DNA of 64,000 bases from an uncultured Eggerthellaceae bacterium (GCA_944320405.1 CALUHI010000011.1:26592-90591); one strand, 5' to 3'; counted from the stretch's first letter, positions 1-8,733 are shown. Notes: generated by a model not told the origin, from the letters alone. Made by a program: numbers and translations.

Positions 1-1768
1 CTGCCATCTTGGCGTTTGTCAGCTCATCCGCCTTGATAAGTTCAAGGTCGCCGCGCTTCACTTGGTTTTTAAACGAGCGCCCACCGACCAGCTCTTCTAT
101 CTCTCCGTCTTGCTCTATCGAGAAAACGATGGAAAGATCGGTTCCCAGGTACCCTTCGGGTGCGTTCACTTCGGTGACGGAGTACGTGCCGTACGGCAGC
201 AGGTCTTCTGCTGTGCGGGCGAAGCCTTCTTGATCGGTCTCGATGTCGCAAACCCAGCCGCCAGCGGGAACCTCTGCTCCGTCAATGAAGACCGCGTGGT
301 CGCTTTCGTTGACGATTCTGAACACCGCGCCTTTAAGCGTTGCGCCGCCGAGCGCGCCTTCTCCGGTTTCGGCGTCGTTTTTGCCAATGATAACGCCACC
401 GCGTCCGACCTCGTTGGGAACGATGGGCGCATTGTAGCCGTTGACCTCACCGGAAAATCCCTCGGCCGTCACAGTAATGAGGTGTGTCGGAACGGGCTGG
501 GGGAGCAGATATCCTCTCGGTGCTGCAATTTCTGTGACAAGATAGGTTCCCAGAGGCAGTGTGCAAGCTCCGCCGATTCGGTACAGCTTGTCTCCGTCGA
601 CTTTATAGGAATCGTCGAGCCTGATGAATCCGTCGGAATCGGTTTCAAACACCCAACGGCGCACGGGCTGCGACGACGCTTCGGCGAGTTCGGGCGTGGC
701 GTAGACGCTATCGTAATACGCCACTTCAAACCGAGCGCCGGCCAACGACGCGGCGCCTTGCGGGAGGTTTCCCTTATCGCTGTAGGTGCGCTCTCCATCG
801 TGTTTTCCCAACAGAAGCTGGGCGGTGTCTGTTTTCGGCACATCGCGAACGATTCCTCCGCTTGCTGCATTTGCAGTTCGCGTTTCCCCGCCGACGACTT
901 GGGCGTCGTAGATTGCTTCATCGAGCTTGAAGCCTTCCGATGGCTTCATTTCGCGCACATAGTACATGCCTGCGGGCAGATTGCCCGAAGATGCCTTGCC
1001 TTCATCATCGGTGACGAGTACCTCCACGGCATTTTTGCGTACATCGGCATCGGCTTGCGATCGGAATATGCCGTATTCGGCACCGGCGAGGGAATACATG
1101 CGATTGTCGTTGGTGATCTCAGGTGCTGTGGAGTCCTTGTCGAGGGAAAGCCTACCCTCGTTCACCCAGTCTGCGTAAACGTAGGTCATGCCGGCGGTCG
1201 CCTGGTCGAATTCGTCGTCCACCCAGGTACCGTTCACCCAGAAGATAAAGCAGGCATGGTAGACGCTTCCCTCCCACCATGAGTTCTCTTCGATAAGCAG
1301 CAGGTGGGCGTCTCGTTCGTGCGGGGAAGTTGCTTCATAGCCGCGTTGCGCGCAGTGCGCCGTGTCGGGAAGGGTGGTGAATTGGATTCCGTTGAGGTTC
1401 TCCAGCACATGGATGTATCCGTATTTGAACTGCGACACGCCCCATCCGCGGAAATCGGCGGTTCCGAGCTGCTCTGCTTTGATGAAGCATTCAGGGTAGG
1501 GAAACGGTGCAGCGTCGTAACCCGGGCTGTGGGTCTTGCGGATGTCGCCCACGCGGATGTTCATTCCGGCTATCTTGTATGTTTGGGTGTAGTCGTCCCA
1601 GACGAAGTCGCCGTTTTCGAAAGGGTTTCCCTGGTTGACAGGCGTCGCCGCGCGGGCTTCGCTTGCAGCTGCCAAGGTGAACACGGGCATGAGTCCCGCA
1701 ACGAGCAAGAGCGCGAGCAGGATACGCGGTGCTTTTTTGCGGCTTGCGATCTGATGCAACGATGCCAT
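1..1768 (-). CDS. Cna-B domain surface adhesin (partial, 5' part)
   Basis: Reads leftwards from an ATG at 1768 and runs off the window edge; 589 residues are visible without a stop. Residues 1-41 form a signal peptide (basic start, Leu-rich core, small residues before the cut). Residues about 45-200 form an N-terminal domain with a Cys in the context AHCAQRG near residue 139. Three Cna-B/SpaA-like repeats follow, near 205-295, 315-430 and 450-550, each ending in a pattern like YSVTEVNAPEGY. A fourth begins near 570 (KRGDLELIKAD). Cna-B repeats form rigid stalks in Gram-positive pilins and adhesins, often with isopeptide bonds. The sorting signal, if any, lies outside the window, so sortase anchoring is inferred. 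Ligand unknown. Confidence 0.88.
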   Translation of the reverse strand, partial: MASLHQIASRKKAPRILLALLLVAGLMPVFTLAAASEARAATPVNQGNPFENGDFVWDDYTQTYKIAGMNIRVGDIRKTHSPGYDAAPFPYPECFIKAEQLGTADFRGWGVSQFKYGYIHVLENLNGIQFTTLPDTAHCAQRGYEATSPHERDAHLLLIEENSWWEGSVYHACFIFWVNGTWVDDEFDQATAGMTYVYADWVNEGRLSLDKDSTAPEITNDNRMYSLAGAEYGIFRSQADADVRKNAVEVLVTDDEGKASSGNLPAGMYYVREMKPSEGFKLDEAIYDAQVVGGETRTANAASGGIVRDVPKTDTAQLLLGKHDGERTYSDKGNLPQGAASLAGARFEVAYYDSVYATPELAEASSQPVRRWVFETDSDGFIRLDDSYKVDGDKLYRIGGACTLPLGTYLVTEIAAPRGYLLPQPVPTHLITVTAEGFSGEVNGYNAPIVPNEVGRGGVIIGKNDAETGEGALGGATLKGAVFRIVNESDHAVFIDGAEVPAGGWVCDIETDQEGFARTAEDLLPYGTYSVTEVNAPEGYLGTDLSIVFSIEQDGEIEELVGGRSFKNQVKRGDLELIKADELTNAKMA

Positions 1769-2083
1769 GGCGACGTCCTTCCCATCGGCTGCGTCTTCTT
1801 GCACGGCGCCTTGATGGCATGCCGTGCCTTTGGGAAGGGCATTGTATCTGCGCCGTTCAACGTACGAGCCGTAAGAGCGTCGTCTGGATGCAGCGTCTAT
1901 TGCCCGCCTGTTCCCTCTGGGGTGGGTCGTGATCCAATGCGGATCCAACGCAGATCTAACGCGGATTCAAGTGGTGCTCTATCGGCATGCGGAAACAGGG
2001 AAATGAGCTGCAGGCAAACAGCGCAGAAGCTGATGACGGGACGCATTTCCCGTTGTTTCAGGTGAGGTTACAGGGGGAAGAAG
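1769..2083. other. 315-bp intergenic region with 11-nt tandem repeats
   Basis: This stretch separates the adhesin (start 1768) and the tagO-like gene (stop 2084), both read leftwards, so it should hold the adhesin promoter. Positions 1928-1971 hold four tandem imperfect 11-nt units (consensus GCGGATCCAAC). I see no convincing ORF or terminator. Confidence 0.6.
1928..1971. repeat. Four imperfect 11-nt tandem repeats
   Basis: Units at 1928-1938, 1939-1949, 1950-1960 and 1961-1971 read CGTGATCCAAT, GCGGATCCAAC, GCAGATCTAAC and GCGGATTCAAG. The 11-nt period is close to one helical turn, so a regulator could contact one face of the DNA. They lie 160-200 bp upstream of the adhesin start. Two related units occur at 52551-52572. 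Confidence 0.6.
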
Positions 2084-3232
2084 CTATTCCTCGCGAGGGG
2101 TTTCGTCTTCTTTGTCGCTGCTGTAGTACGTATGTCTTCTCGGGCGCGGGTTGTAGTGATGCTTCAAAACCGATCCAAGAAGCTTCAGGCGCACAATGAA
2201 AAACGCCGACACGCCGAGCGCGAGCAGCGCGAATGGAATGCGCGCGGCGCCACACATCTCGGTGATGAAGATGGCGCATATGGCTAGGACGGCTGTCCAA
2301 CCCCACATGATGAGAACGGTCTTGCGCTGGCTGAATCCCTCGTTGAGCAGCTGGTGGTGGATGTGCCCGCGGTCTGCCTTCTGGATGGGCTGGTGAGCGC
2401 GAAGGCGGCGGATGATGGCCGCGGCGGTGTCGATGATGGGCACGCCCGCCACGATGATGGGTACGAACAGCGAAACGAACAACGCCGAACGTGCCGTGGC
2501 GAACAGAGACACCACGCCTAGTCCCATGCCCAACAAAAGCGCTCCTGAGTCGCCCATGAAGATGGACGCCGGATAGAAGTTGTAGCGCAAAAATCCAATG
2601 CAAACGCCAACCAACGCGACGCAGAAGAACGCAGCGTTAAAACGCATCGTGATGGTTGCGAAGACGAATATCGTCAACGCAGCGATAGCGGTAATGCCCG
2701 ATGCGAGACCGTCGAGGCCATCGATGAGATTGATGATGTTGGTGAACGCAACCAGGTAGAACACGGTGAGGGGATAGGCGATCCAGCCAAACGAGATGTA
2801 GCCGGAGCCAAAGGGGTTGTGCATGTTGTCCAGAAGCAGCCCGGATGCGGCAATGATGGATGCTGCAACGATTTGACCAGCAAGCTTGACGGGAGGCTTG
2901 AGGTCCCAGATGTCGTCGGCGACGCCCACAAGGAAGATGGCGATCATTCCCAACGCGACGCCAGGGTAGGAAAGACGCGTTCCCAACGGCGTTTGCGGGG
3001 GAAAATACCAGCCAAAGAAGTTCACGCCGATGCATATGACCGCTATGGCGGCGACGAGTCCGCAAAACATCGCGACGCCGCCGAAGCGGGCGATGGGTAT
3101 CTTGTTGACGCGCCGGGCGCTGGGGTAGTCGACGGCGTTGATGCGGAATGCGATGAATCGCGCGGCAGGAACAAGGGCGACGGTCACGATACAGGCGACA
3201 AGCGCCACTATGGCGAACTGGAGCCATATCAT
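2084..3232 (-). CDS. Undecaprenyl-phosphate GlcNAc-1-phosphate transferase (TagO/WecA-like)
   Basis: A 382-residue polytopic membrane protein of the MraY/WecA/TagO family. These enzymes move a sugar-1-phosphate from a UDP-sugar to undecaprenyl phosphate, starting wall teichoic acid, O-antigen or similar cell-wall glycans. Visible family motifs are VADDIWDL, NLIDGLDGL, FMGDSGALLLG and the His-rich loop GHIHHQLL, with about ten hydrophobic helices. The C-terminal tail is charged. The ATG at 3232 has a GGGGGA ribosome binding site. It lies next to an adhesin and a divergent glycosyltransferase, fitting a small envelope locus. The sugar is inferred from the family, so no symbol is given. Confidence 0.9.
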   Translation of the reverse strand: MIWLQFAIVALVACIVTVALVPAARFIAFRINAVDYPSARRVNKIPIARFGGVAMFCGLVAAIAVICIGVNFFGWYFPPQTPLGTRLSYPGVALGMIAIFLVGVADDIWDLKPPVKLAGQIVAASIIAASGLLLDNMHNPFGSGYISFGWIAYPLTVFYLVAFTNIINLIDGLDGLASGITAIAALTIFVFATITMRFNAAFFCVALVGVCIGFLRYNFYPASIFMGDSGALLLGMGLGVVSLFATARSALFVSLFVPIIVAGVPIIDTAAAIIRRLRAHQPIQKADRGHIHHQLLNEGFSQRKTVLIMWGWTAVLAICAIFITEMCGAARIPFALLALGVSAFFIVRLKLLGSVLKHHYNPRPRRHTYYSSDKEDETPREE

Positions 3233-3307
3233 GCCGACGATCCCCCTTTCTGCAGTGTATTATTCGTCGGGGCGATGCTGACCGCGCAACGCCCTAACGA
3301 GTTATTC

Positions 3308-3313
3308 TATAAT
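3308..3313 (+). promoter_or_regulatory. Candidate -10 element before the glycosyltransferase
   Basis: A perfect TATAAT lies 41 nt before the GTG start of the glycosyltransferase in the short divergent spacer. No good -35 is visible at the usual distance, so this is a weak call. Confidence 0.35.
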
Positions 3314-3354
3314 ATGCCGCACGCTAGGTCGATGAAACTAATGGGAGCCTTTTG

Positions 3355-4416
3355 GTGCAACACATTCCTTGCATAAGCATCATTGTGCCCGTTTACGGGG
3401 TTGAGAAGTGGGTCGGCCGCGCTATTGAATCCGTTCAGGCACAGACATTCGCAGATTTCGAACTCATTCTCGTCGATGACGGAAGCCCCGACGACAGCGG
3501 CCGCATTTGCGAAGAATATGCCGTGCGCGATGAGCGCATCAAGGTCATACATAAGGAGAACGGAGGCGCTGCCAGTGCGCGCAACGCTGCAATTGGCATC
3601 GCGCGTGGTGAGTATCTGTTCTTCATGGACGCTGACGATTGGTGTGAGCCTTCCATGCTGGGGGATATGCATCTGCTCGCCGAGAAGCATGACCTCGACC
3701 TGCTCATAGCAGGCTTCTACATCGACACGTATTACAGCGATTCGAGGTTTTACCACGAGAAGAAAAGCTGCCCCGCGCGGATTTATGCCAGCCAGCAGGA
3801 TTTTCGCTTGGATGCGCACAACCTCTTCGACAAAAACCAGCTGTATCCGCCGTGGAACAAGCTTTACCGTGCGGCGTATCTGCGCGAAAAGGGAATCGAG
3901 TTCCCCGACACCTGGTGGGACGACCTTCCGTTCAACTTGGCGGTCATCCGCGACGTTGAACGCGTGGGCGTCACCGATCAAGGGTATTACCACTTCCTGC
4001 GCGCTCGCGCGGAAAGCGAGAACACCCGCTATCGTCCAGGGACGTTCGAGAAACGCGAAGAGGAAGATGGCTGGATCAAGGAGCTTTATGCTCACTGGGG
4101 CATTGATACCCCCGAGTCCCGTGAGTTTATCGCGCGGCGTCATGCCGAGCGCGTGCTGGGTTGCATCGAGGCGGTTACCAGCCGAGACTGCCCCTTGTCG
4201 ACAGAAGAGCGCAAGGCGGAGGTTGAGCGCATGGTGATGGCGCCTTCCGTCCAGCAAGCTGCTGAGGCGGCCCGGCCCGGCTCGCTCATGCTCCGTCTCC
4301 TGTTTGCTCCGATCCGCATGCGCAAACCCGGCTTGATGATGCTTGAGAGTCGTTTCGTCTCATGGGTGAAGCGCAATTTCGTGGGCGTTTTTGCATTTTT
4401 GAAGGCGCACCGCTAG
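3355..4416 (+). CDS. Family 2 glycosyltransferase
   Basis: A 353-residue GT-A fold transferase. The N-terminus has the classic ISIIVPVYGVEKWVGRAIES strand-loop-helix, then DDGSPDDSG (nucleotide-sugar contact) and the metal-binding DADD in FFMDADDW. The C-terminal 150 residues are variable acceptor-side sequence with a basic, hydrophobic end that could sit on the membrane. GTG at 3355 is preferred over TTG at 3352 because GGGAG lies seven bases before it. It is divergent from the tagO-like gene, suggesting a role in building a surface polysaccharide. Donor and acceptor cannot be told from sequence. Confidence 0.88.
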   Translation: MQHIPCISIIVPVYGVEKWVGRAIESVQAQTFADFELILVDDGSPDDSGRICEEYAVRDERIKVIHKENGGAASARNAAIGIARGEYLFFMDADDWCEPSMLGDMHLLAEKHDLDLLIAGFYIDTYYSDSRFYHEKKSCPARIYASQQDFRLDAHNLFDKNQLYPPWNKLYRAAYLREKGIEFPDTWWDDLPFNLAVIRDVERVGVTDQGYYHFLRARAESENTRYRPGTFEKREEEDGWIKELYAHWGIDTPESREFIARRHAERVLGCIEAVTSRDCPLSTEERKAEVERMVMAPSVQQAAEAARPGSLMLRLLFAPIRMRKPGLMMLESRFVSWVKRNFVGVFAFLKAHR

Positions 4417-4442
4417 GCCGCTCTCCCTCAATTTCGGTGCTG

Positions 4443-5378
4443 CTAGCACTTTTTCTCGATGAGGGCTAAAAAGAACCCTTCGAACAAATCAGTGGGGCAC
4501 ACGACTGCCGCTTCGGGCAGGCGGCAGGGCAGAAGCGGCACGCCTTCGAGCAGCCCTTCTGGAAGAGGTGCAAGGTCGGCTTTCGATTTTGCCAGCACGC
4601 GTTCGAGAACGCCTTCGTTTTCTTCCGCCAAGATGGAGCAGGTCGCATAGACAAGGGTGCCGCCTGGTGCGAGCACATCAAGCGCACGGCGCAAAAGGGC
4701 CTGTTGCGTCTTGACGCTGCGCGCAAGAAGCTCGTCGGAAAAGGAGCATTTGCGTGTATCCGGTCCAATGCGCACGGTGCCCGATCCGCTGCACGGTGCG
4801 TCGAGCAGAATCTTGTCGAAGCGGAAGAACTCGTCGAGCTTGCGGGCATCGCATTCCATTACGTTGACACGTGGGGCGCCTTGTTTGGCCAGGTTGTAGC
4901 GCAGACGCTCGGCGCGCACGTGGTTTTTCTCGCAGGCGGTGATGAATGCGCCCCCACCCGAGAGCGCCGCCATGTGGCACGTTTTTCCGCCGGGCGCCGC
5001 CGCCATGTCCAAGATGTTCTCGTTGGGGCGGGGGTCGAGCGCGAGTGCAGGCAGCATGGCTGAAAGGCTCTGAAGGTACACTTCGCCCTTGTCGTAGGCG
5101 GACAGTGCGCGCACGGCGTCTTCGTGCGCGTTGCGGATGACGAACGCGTTGGCAAGTGCCGGAGCGGGTGCGGGCTCCCATGCGATGCCGGCTTCGTCTA
5201 GCTGGCTTGCAATGTCGTCGCGGCTCGCTTTGAGCGTGTTGGCGCGCAGCGTCGTCGGGCGCTGTGCTTTGAACCCGGCGCGGATGCGCGCAGCGGCTTC
5301 GCTGCTGTACTGGGCGTCAATCCTGCGCGCAAGGCTTTCGGGGATTTCCGTTGGGGCGTTGTTCTGGTTGTCTGCCAT
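4443..5378 (-). CDS. RsmB/RsmF-type RNA cytosine-C5 methyltransferase
   Basis: A 311-residue SAM-dependent methyltransferase of the Fmu/NOL1/NOP2/Sun family, which makes 5-methylcytosine in rRNA or tRNA. The SAM site is ILDMAAAPGGKT. The two catalytic cysteines are in LLDAPCSGSGTV and YATCSI. It is shorter than E. coli RsmB (429 residues), lacking the NusB-like N-terminal domain, so the exact target base cannot be assigned. The ATG at 5378 has a GAGGA site; an upstream in-frame ATG at 5408 lacks one. Confidence 0.9.
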   Translation of the reverse strand: MADNQNNAPTEIPESLARRIDAQYSSEAAARIRAGFKAQRPTTLRANTLKASRDDIASQLDEAGIAWEPAPAPALANAFVIRNAHEDAVRALSAYDKGEVYLQSLSAMLPALALDPRPNENILDMAAAPGGKTCHMAALSGGGAFITACEKNHVRAERLRYNLAKQGAPRVNVMECDARKLDEFFRFDKILLDAPCSGSGTVRIGPDTRKCSFSDELLARSVKTQQALLRRALDVLAPGGTLVYATCSILAEENEGVLERVLAKSKADLAPLPEGLLEGVPLLPCRLPEAAVVCPTDLFEGFFLALIEKKC

Positions 5379-5437
5379 GGGGTGTCCTCGGTTGATGCAT
5401 TGGTGCAAGCGGTCGGGCGTGGATGGTTTTGAGTGGC

Positions 5438-5911
5438 CTACGCCAGAACCTTGACCACGATCTTGCGGATGCGCTGCGCACGCCCTTCATGCGCAGAGGG
5501 GATGCAGCGGGGTTTGTGCGCGTCTTCGGGCGCCACTACCGCCAGGTCGCCCGGCCTGAGGACGATCTCGCTTTCCGGCGCGCCGAGAGCGGGGGAGTAC
5601 AACCCACCGTCTCCCTCTTCATCGAAATCGCCTTCGGGCGCAAGCTCATCAAGCGGCGCGTACCACATCGACTCGACGCCATCGACCATGAACTGCACGT
5701 CGTAATAACGCCGATGCGCTTCATAGAGGCGCTCGCCGGCCGGTGCCGTTTCGTATTCTTGCACGTTGGCGAACACCTCGTCGCCGTCGATGTCGATGCG
5801 TCCGACGGGAAGCGCACAGAGGTCGTCGCGCTCAAGGAACGCATAGGCTTTGCGGAAGCGCTCGGAGAGGTAATCGTGGGATTGCGCGTTTTTCAGAGGG
5901 GCTACCAGCAC
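5438..5911 (-). CDS. YhcH/YjgK/YiaL family (DUF386) protein
   Basis: A 157-residue cupin-like protein of the YhcH/YjgK/YiaL/EbgC family. EbgC is the small subunit of evolved beta-galactosidase, and YhcH sits in sialic acid operons; the family is thought to act on sugars or their anomers. Seen here are the family features EAHRRYYDVQFMVDG and a late His in PEDAHKPR. The start is a GTG at 5911 with AAAGG before it. No sugar-uptake genes are nearby, so the substrate is unknown. Confidence 0.87.
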   Translation of the reverse strand: MLVAPLKNAQSHDYLSERFRKAYAFLERDDLCALPVGRIDIDGDEVFANVQEYETAPAGERLYEAHRRYYDVQFMVDGVESMWYAPLDELAPEGDFDEEGDGGLYSPALGAPESEIVLRPGDLAVVAPEDAHKPRCIPSAHEGRAQRIRKIVVKVLA

Positions 5912-5973
5912 GATGGGCCTTTCTTCTTGAGATCGTTTGATGCGTTTCTGTATTGTAGCGCCGGCGAAGCGGC

Positions 5974-5979
5974 TATACT
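5974..5979 (+). promoter_or_regulatory. Candidate -10 element very close to the patatin start
   Basis: TATACT ends seven bases before the ATG at 5987, the spacing expected if transcription starts at or next to the start codon. A weak TTGTAG lies 15 bp upstream. A short GGAG also lies before the ATG, so a leaderless start is only possible. Confidence 0.35.
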
Positions 5980-5986
5980 GCGGAGC

Positions 5987-6967
5987 ATGGATACTTCGAA
6001 ATCATCACAAAGCCAAATGAAGAGCGCGGCATGCGCTGCAGGCTCGGTCAGCCTGCCGAAAGCTGCGCCGGATTTCGCCATCAACATTCCTGACGTCGCG
6101 CTCATCATCGAGGGCGGCGGAATGCGTGCGAGCTACACGGCGGGTGCCATGGTCACGCTTTTGCAGCGCAACCTCAACTTCGCGAACGTTTACGGCATCT
6201 CCGCCGGCTCGAGCCATTCGGTGAACTATGTGTCGCGCGACATTCCGCGAACCAAGGCGTCATTCGTTGATCTGGTGGACGATGCCAATTTCGGCGGCCT
6301 GCGCACGATGGTCGAAGGGAAGGGCTACTTCAACGCCGCGCACCTCTACGAAGGTTTGGCTGAGCAGCTTCTGGGAACCGATGATGTGATGGCCTTTGAT
6401 TGGGAGACGTTCGTTGCGAACCCTGCCGATTTGCACATCGAAGCCATCGACTGGGACACCGGCGAGACCGTTTCCTGGACGAAGAAGGACATGCCCGACG
6501 TGCGCGCCATGGGCCTGCGGGTGCGGGCTTCCTCCACGATGCCGCTTTTCATGCCGCCCACTCGCGTTGACGGACGCGTCTACATGGACGGCGGCATGGG
6601 TTCGAGCTGGGGCATCTGCCTTGAGGCGGCTCGTCGCGACGGTTACGAAAAGTTTTTTATTGTGCGCACGCGTCCGCGCGGGTACCGCAAGAAGCCCTTG
6701 GGTGCCGGTGCGAAGGCGCTTATGAAAGCGGCGTTTCGCAAACATCCTGTTATTGCTGAGAGAACCATTGAACGCTGGCAGCCCTACAACGAGCTGTGTG
6801 ACGAAATCGAGCAGCTTGAGAAATCTGGCTCCGCCTATGTGTTCTATCCCGAAACGATGGAGGTCTCGAACAAGGAGACTGACCGCGCCAAGTTGGAGGC
6901 AAGCTTCTTGCGCGGGCTCGCGCAGGCGCAGCGCGAAGCAGATGCGTGGGAGGAGTTCCTGCGATGA
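5987..6967 (+). CDS. Patatin-like phospholipase
   Basis: A 326-residue patatin-family serine hydrolase, expected to release fatty acids from phospholipids with a Ser-Asp dyad. It has the oxyanion loop LIIEGGGMRASYTAGAM, the nucleophile elbow GISAGSS and the catalytic Asp in MDGGMGSS. The first 35 residues are low-complexity with no signal peptide, so the protein is probably cytoplasmic or membrane-associated. Its stop overlaps the tcdA start (ATGA), so the two are co-translated. Confidence 0.9.
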   Translation: MDTSKSSQSQMKSAACAAGSVSLPKAAPDFAINIPDVALIIEGGGMRASYTAGAMVTLLQRNLNFANVYGISAGSSHSVNYVSRDIPRTKASFVDLVDDANFGGLRTMVEGKGYFNAAHLYEGLAEQLLGTDDVMAFDWETFVANPADLHIEAIDWDTGETVSWTKKDMPDVRAMGLRVRASSTMPLFMPPTRVDGRVYMDGGMGSSWGICLEAARRDGYEKFFIVRTRPRGYRKKPLGAGAKALMKAAFRKHPVIAERTIERWQPYNELCDEIEQLEKSGSAYVFYPETMEVSNKETDRAKLEASFLRGLAQAQREADAWEEFLR

Positions 6968-7821
6968 CGGCGGTGGACCGCGAGGCTTTGGAGGCATGCG
7001 ATGCGGGCGATGCGCAGGCAGCCGAAGCGCGGCCCGAGGTGATGGAGCCGTGCGACGCCGCCGAGGCTTCTGCGGGGGATGCTTCCGAGAAACTTGAGCT
7101 GATCATGGGCGCCGATGGTCTTGCTCGCCTTGCTGCGGCGCATGTTGCCGTGCTGGGTTTGGGAGGTGTCGGCTCGAACTGCGTGGAAGCGCTTGCGCGC
7201 GGCGGCGTGGGGCATTTGTTTCTGGTTGATCGCGACATCGTGCAGGTGAGCAACATCAATCGGCAGGCAATCGCCTTCCGCAGCACGCTCGGGCAGCGCA
7301 AAGTGGATGTGGCGCGTGCGATGATCGCGGACATCAATCCGTCCGCCAAGGTGGAAACGCGTCATATGCTCGTACTGCGCGAGAATGTCGGTGCGCTGCT
7401 GGACGAGGCGCGCGCGTGGGCCGAGGCGGACGGTGGGACGCTTGACTACGTGGTTGATGCCATCGACACCGTGTCGACCAAGCTCGCGCTCGCCGAGATC
7501 GCCCAGGAGCGAGGCATTGCGTTGATCAGCAGCATGGGGGCGGCCAACAAGCTTCATCCCGAGGCGCTGCGCATCACCGATCTCTACGACACGGTGAACT
7601 GTCCGCTGTGTCGCATTATGCGCAAAGAGGGACGCAAGCGCGGCATTCGGCATTTGCGCGTGCTGTATTCAGCCGAGGAGCCGGTGCGCGTGCCGCCACG
7701 CGAGGGTGCCGCTCGCAGCGAACGGTCGAACCTGGGCACGGCATCGTTCATGCCTCCCATCATGGGCCAAATGATCGCCGGCGCCGTCCTCCGCGAACTC
7801 GCCCTCCTCGACAAAGCGTGA
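6964..7821 (+). CDS. tcdA: tRNA threonylcarbamoyladenosine dehydratase (TcdA/CsdL-like)
   Basis: A 285-residue E1-like ThiF/MoeB-fold enzyme. TcdA uses ATP to cyclise the t6A base at position 37 of ANN-decoding tRNAs to ct6A. The nucleotide site is VAVLGLGGVGSNCVEAL, and SNINRQ is the TcdA form of the E1 motif (MoeB has SNLQRQ). Also seen are VDAIDTVSTK and a C-terminal NLGTASFMPPIMGQMIAG. An unusual Ala/Glu-rich leader of about 40 residues precedes the domain. The start ATG overlaps the patatin stop. The stop codon directly precedes palindrome copy 1. Confidence 0.87.
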   Translation: MTAVDREALEACDAGDAQAAEARPEVMEPCDAAEASAGDASEKLELIMGADGLARLAAAHVAVLGLGGVGSNCVEALARGGVGHLFLVDRDIVQVSNINRQAIAFRSTLGQRKVDVARAMIADINPSAKVETRHMLVLRENVGALLDEARAWAEADGGTLDYVVDAIDTVSTKLALAEIAQERGIALISSMGAANKLHPEALRITDLYDTVNCPLCRIMRKEGRKRGIRHLRVLYSAEEPVRVPPREGAARSERSNLGTASFMPPIMGQMIAGAVLRELALLDKA

Positions 7822-7826
7822 CAGGC

Positions 7827-7852
7827 GTGACAGGGGACGGTCCTTCTGTCAC
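7827..7852 (+). repeat. REP-like palindrome, copy 1
   Basis: A 26-nt sequence of the form GTGACAG-12 nt-CTGTCAC, with an inner GGAC-G-GTCC. It is followed by ATTTGGATAAT, a tail also found after the other three copies. It lies five bases after the tcdA stop, in a partial duplication of GCGTGACAGG. There is no T-tract, so it is not a normal terminator. Confidence 0.9.
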
Positions 7853-7939
7853 ATTTGGATAATATGCGCTGAGGAAACCAGCTGATGCTTCTCTTTCTGC
7901 GCCGGGGAGCAAGTCTGCGACGGAAAGGACTAAGGCTCG

Positions 7940-8701
7940 ATGCCTCTGTACGACATGCATTGCCATCTGGGATTCGCCGAGAATGCGTGCGAGCTGGCTG
8001 CCGCGCTGGCAGGAGATGGCGGCGGCGCGCTGTCGGCGACGGTCGAGCCCTCGGAATACGTGCGCATGCGCGAACTGCTGGCTGATGAGCCGGCGGTGCG
8101 TGTGGGATTGGGCTTGCATCCATGGTGGCTCGACGACGGGCGATGCGGCGAAGATGATGTCGCAAATTGCATCGAGCTTGCACAGGAGGCGCGCTTCATT
8201 GCCGAGATCGGGCTTGATTTCGGAAAGCGTTGCGAAACGTCGCGCGACGTTCAACTGGGTGCTTTCGAGAGGGTCTGTGCCGTAGCGGGCGCGGCAGGGA
8301 GAAAGGTGCTGTCGCTTCATGCGGTGAACGCTGCGACAGAGGTGTTGGATGTCCTTGAGAAGACCGGCTGTCTGGCACCCGGCGGGGGAGGCTCGTGCAC
8401 CTGCATTCTGCATTGGTACTCCGGCTCTTCGGATCAGCTTCAGCGCGCCGTGCGTTTAGGCTGCCACTTTTCGATCAACCCCCGCATGCTGCAAACGAAA
8501 CGCGGACGTGAATACGCCCGAATCCTTCCGGCGAGCCGCCTGCTGCTCGAAACCGATCTTCCTCCCTCGGCGGGTGGAAGTTTCGATCCGGACAAGATTC
8601 TCCGCATTTTGCCCGACACTCTTGAAGCTCTCGAGGCGTTGCGCGGCGAGCCTCTTGCCGACCGTATCGCCGCAAACAGCGAAGCGCTCCTGCTTGCATG
8701 A
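7940..8701 (+). CDS. TatD family metal-dependent hydrolase
   Basis: A 253-residue amidohydrolase-fold protein related to TatD DNases. Metal ligands are visible in order: MHCHL (HxH) at residues 6-10, EIGLDFG, LHAVN, the His of ILHWYSG and LLETDLPP. Family members act as 3'-5' exonucleases or D-aminoacyl-tRNA deacylases. This one is close to the usual 255-260 residues. It is flanked on both sides by copies of the palindrome, so it sits inside the RAYT-associated cluster. The precise substrate is not known. Confidence 0.87.
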   Translation: MPLYDMHCHLGFAENACELAAALAGDGGGALSATVEPSEYVRMRELLADEPAVRVGLGLHPWWLDDGRCGEDDVANCIELAQEARFIAEIGLDFGKRCETSRDVQLGAFERVCAVAGAAGRKVLSLHAVNAATEVLDVLEKTGCLAPGGGGSCTCILHWYSGSSDQLQRAVRLGCHFSINPRMLQTKRGREYARILPASRLLLETDLPPSAGGSFDPDKILRILPDTLEALEALRGEPLADRIAANSEALLLA

Positions 8702-8707
8702 CCGGGC

Positions 8708-8733
8708 GTGACAGGGGACGGTCCTTCTGTCAC
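8708..8733 (+). repeat. REP-like palindrome, copy 2
   Basis: Identical in all 26 bases to copy 1 and in the same orientation, followed by CTTTGGATAAT. It begins seven bases after the TatD stop and lies upstream of the transposase gene, facing the inverted copy 3 downstream of it. Confidence 0.9.

Noticed and set aside
62..1282. Long rightward reading frame over the adhesin
   Set aside because: It is the antisense shadow of the Cna-B gene; its translation shows no family motifs while the leftward frame shows signal peptide and Cna-B repeats.
7827..7852. Palindromes as intrinsic terminators
   Set aside because: No T-tract follows; one copy lies in a divergent spacer where no terminator is needed.
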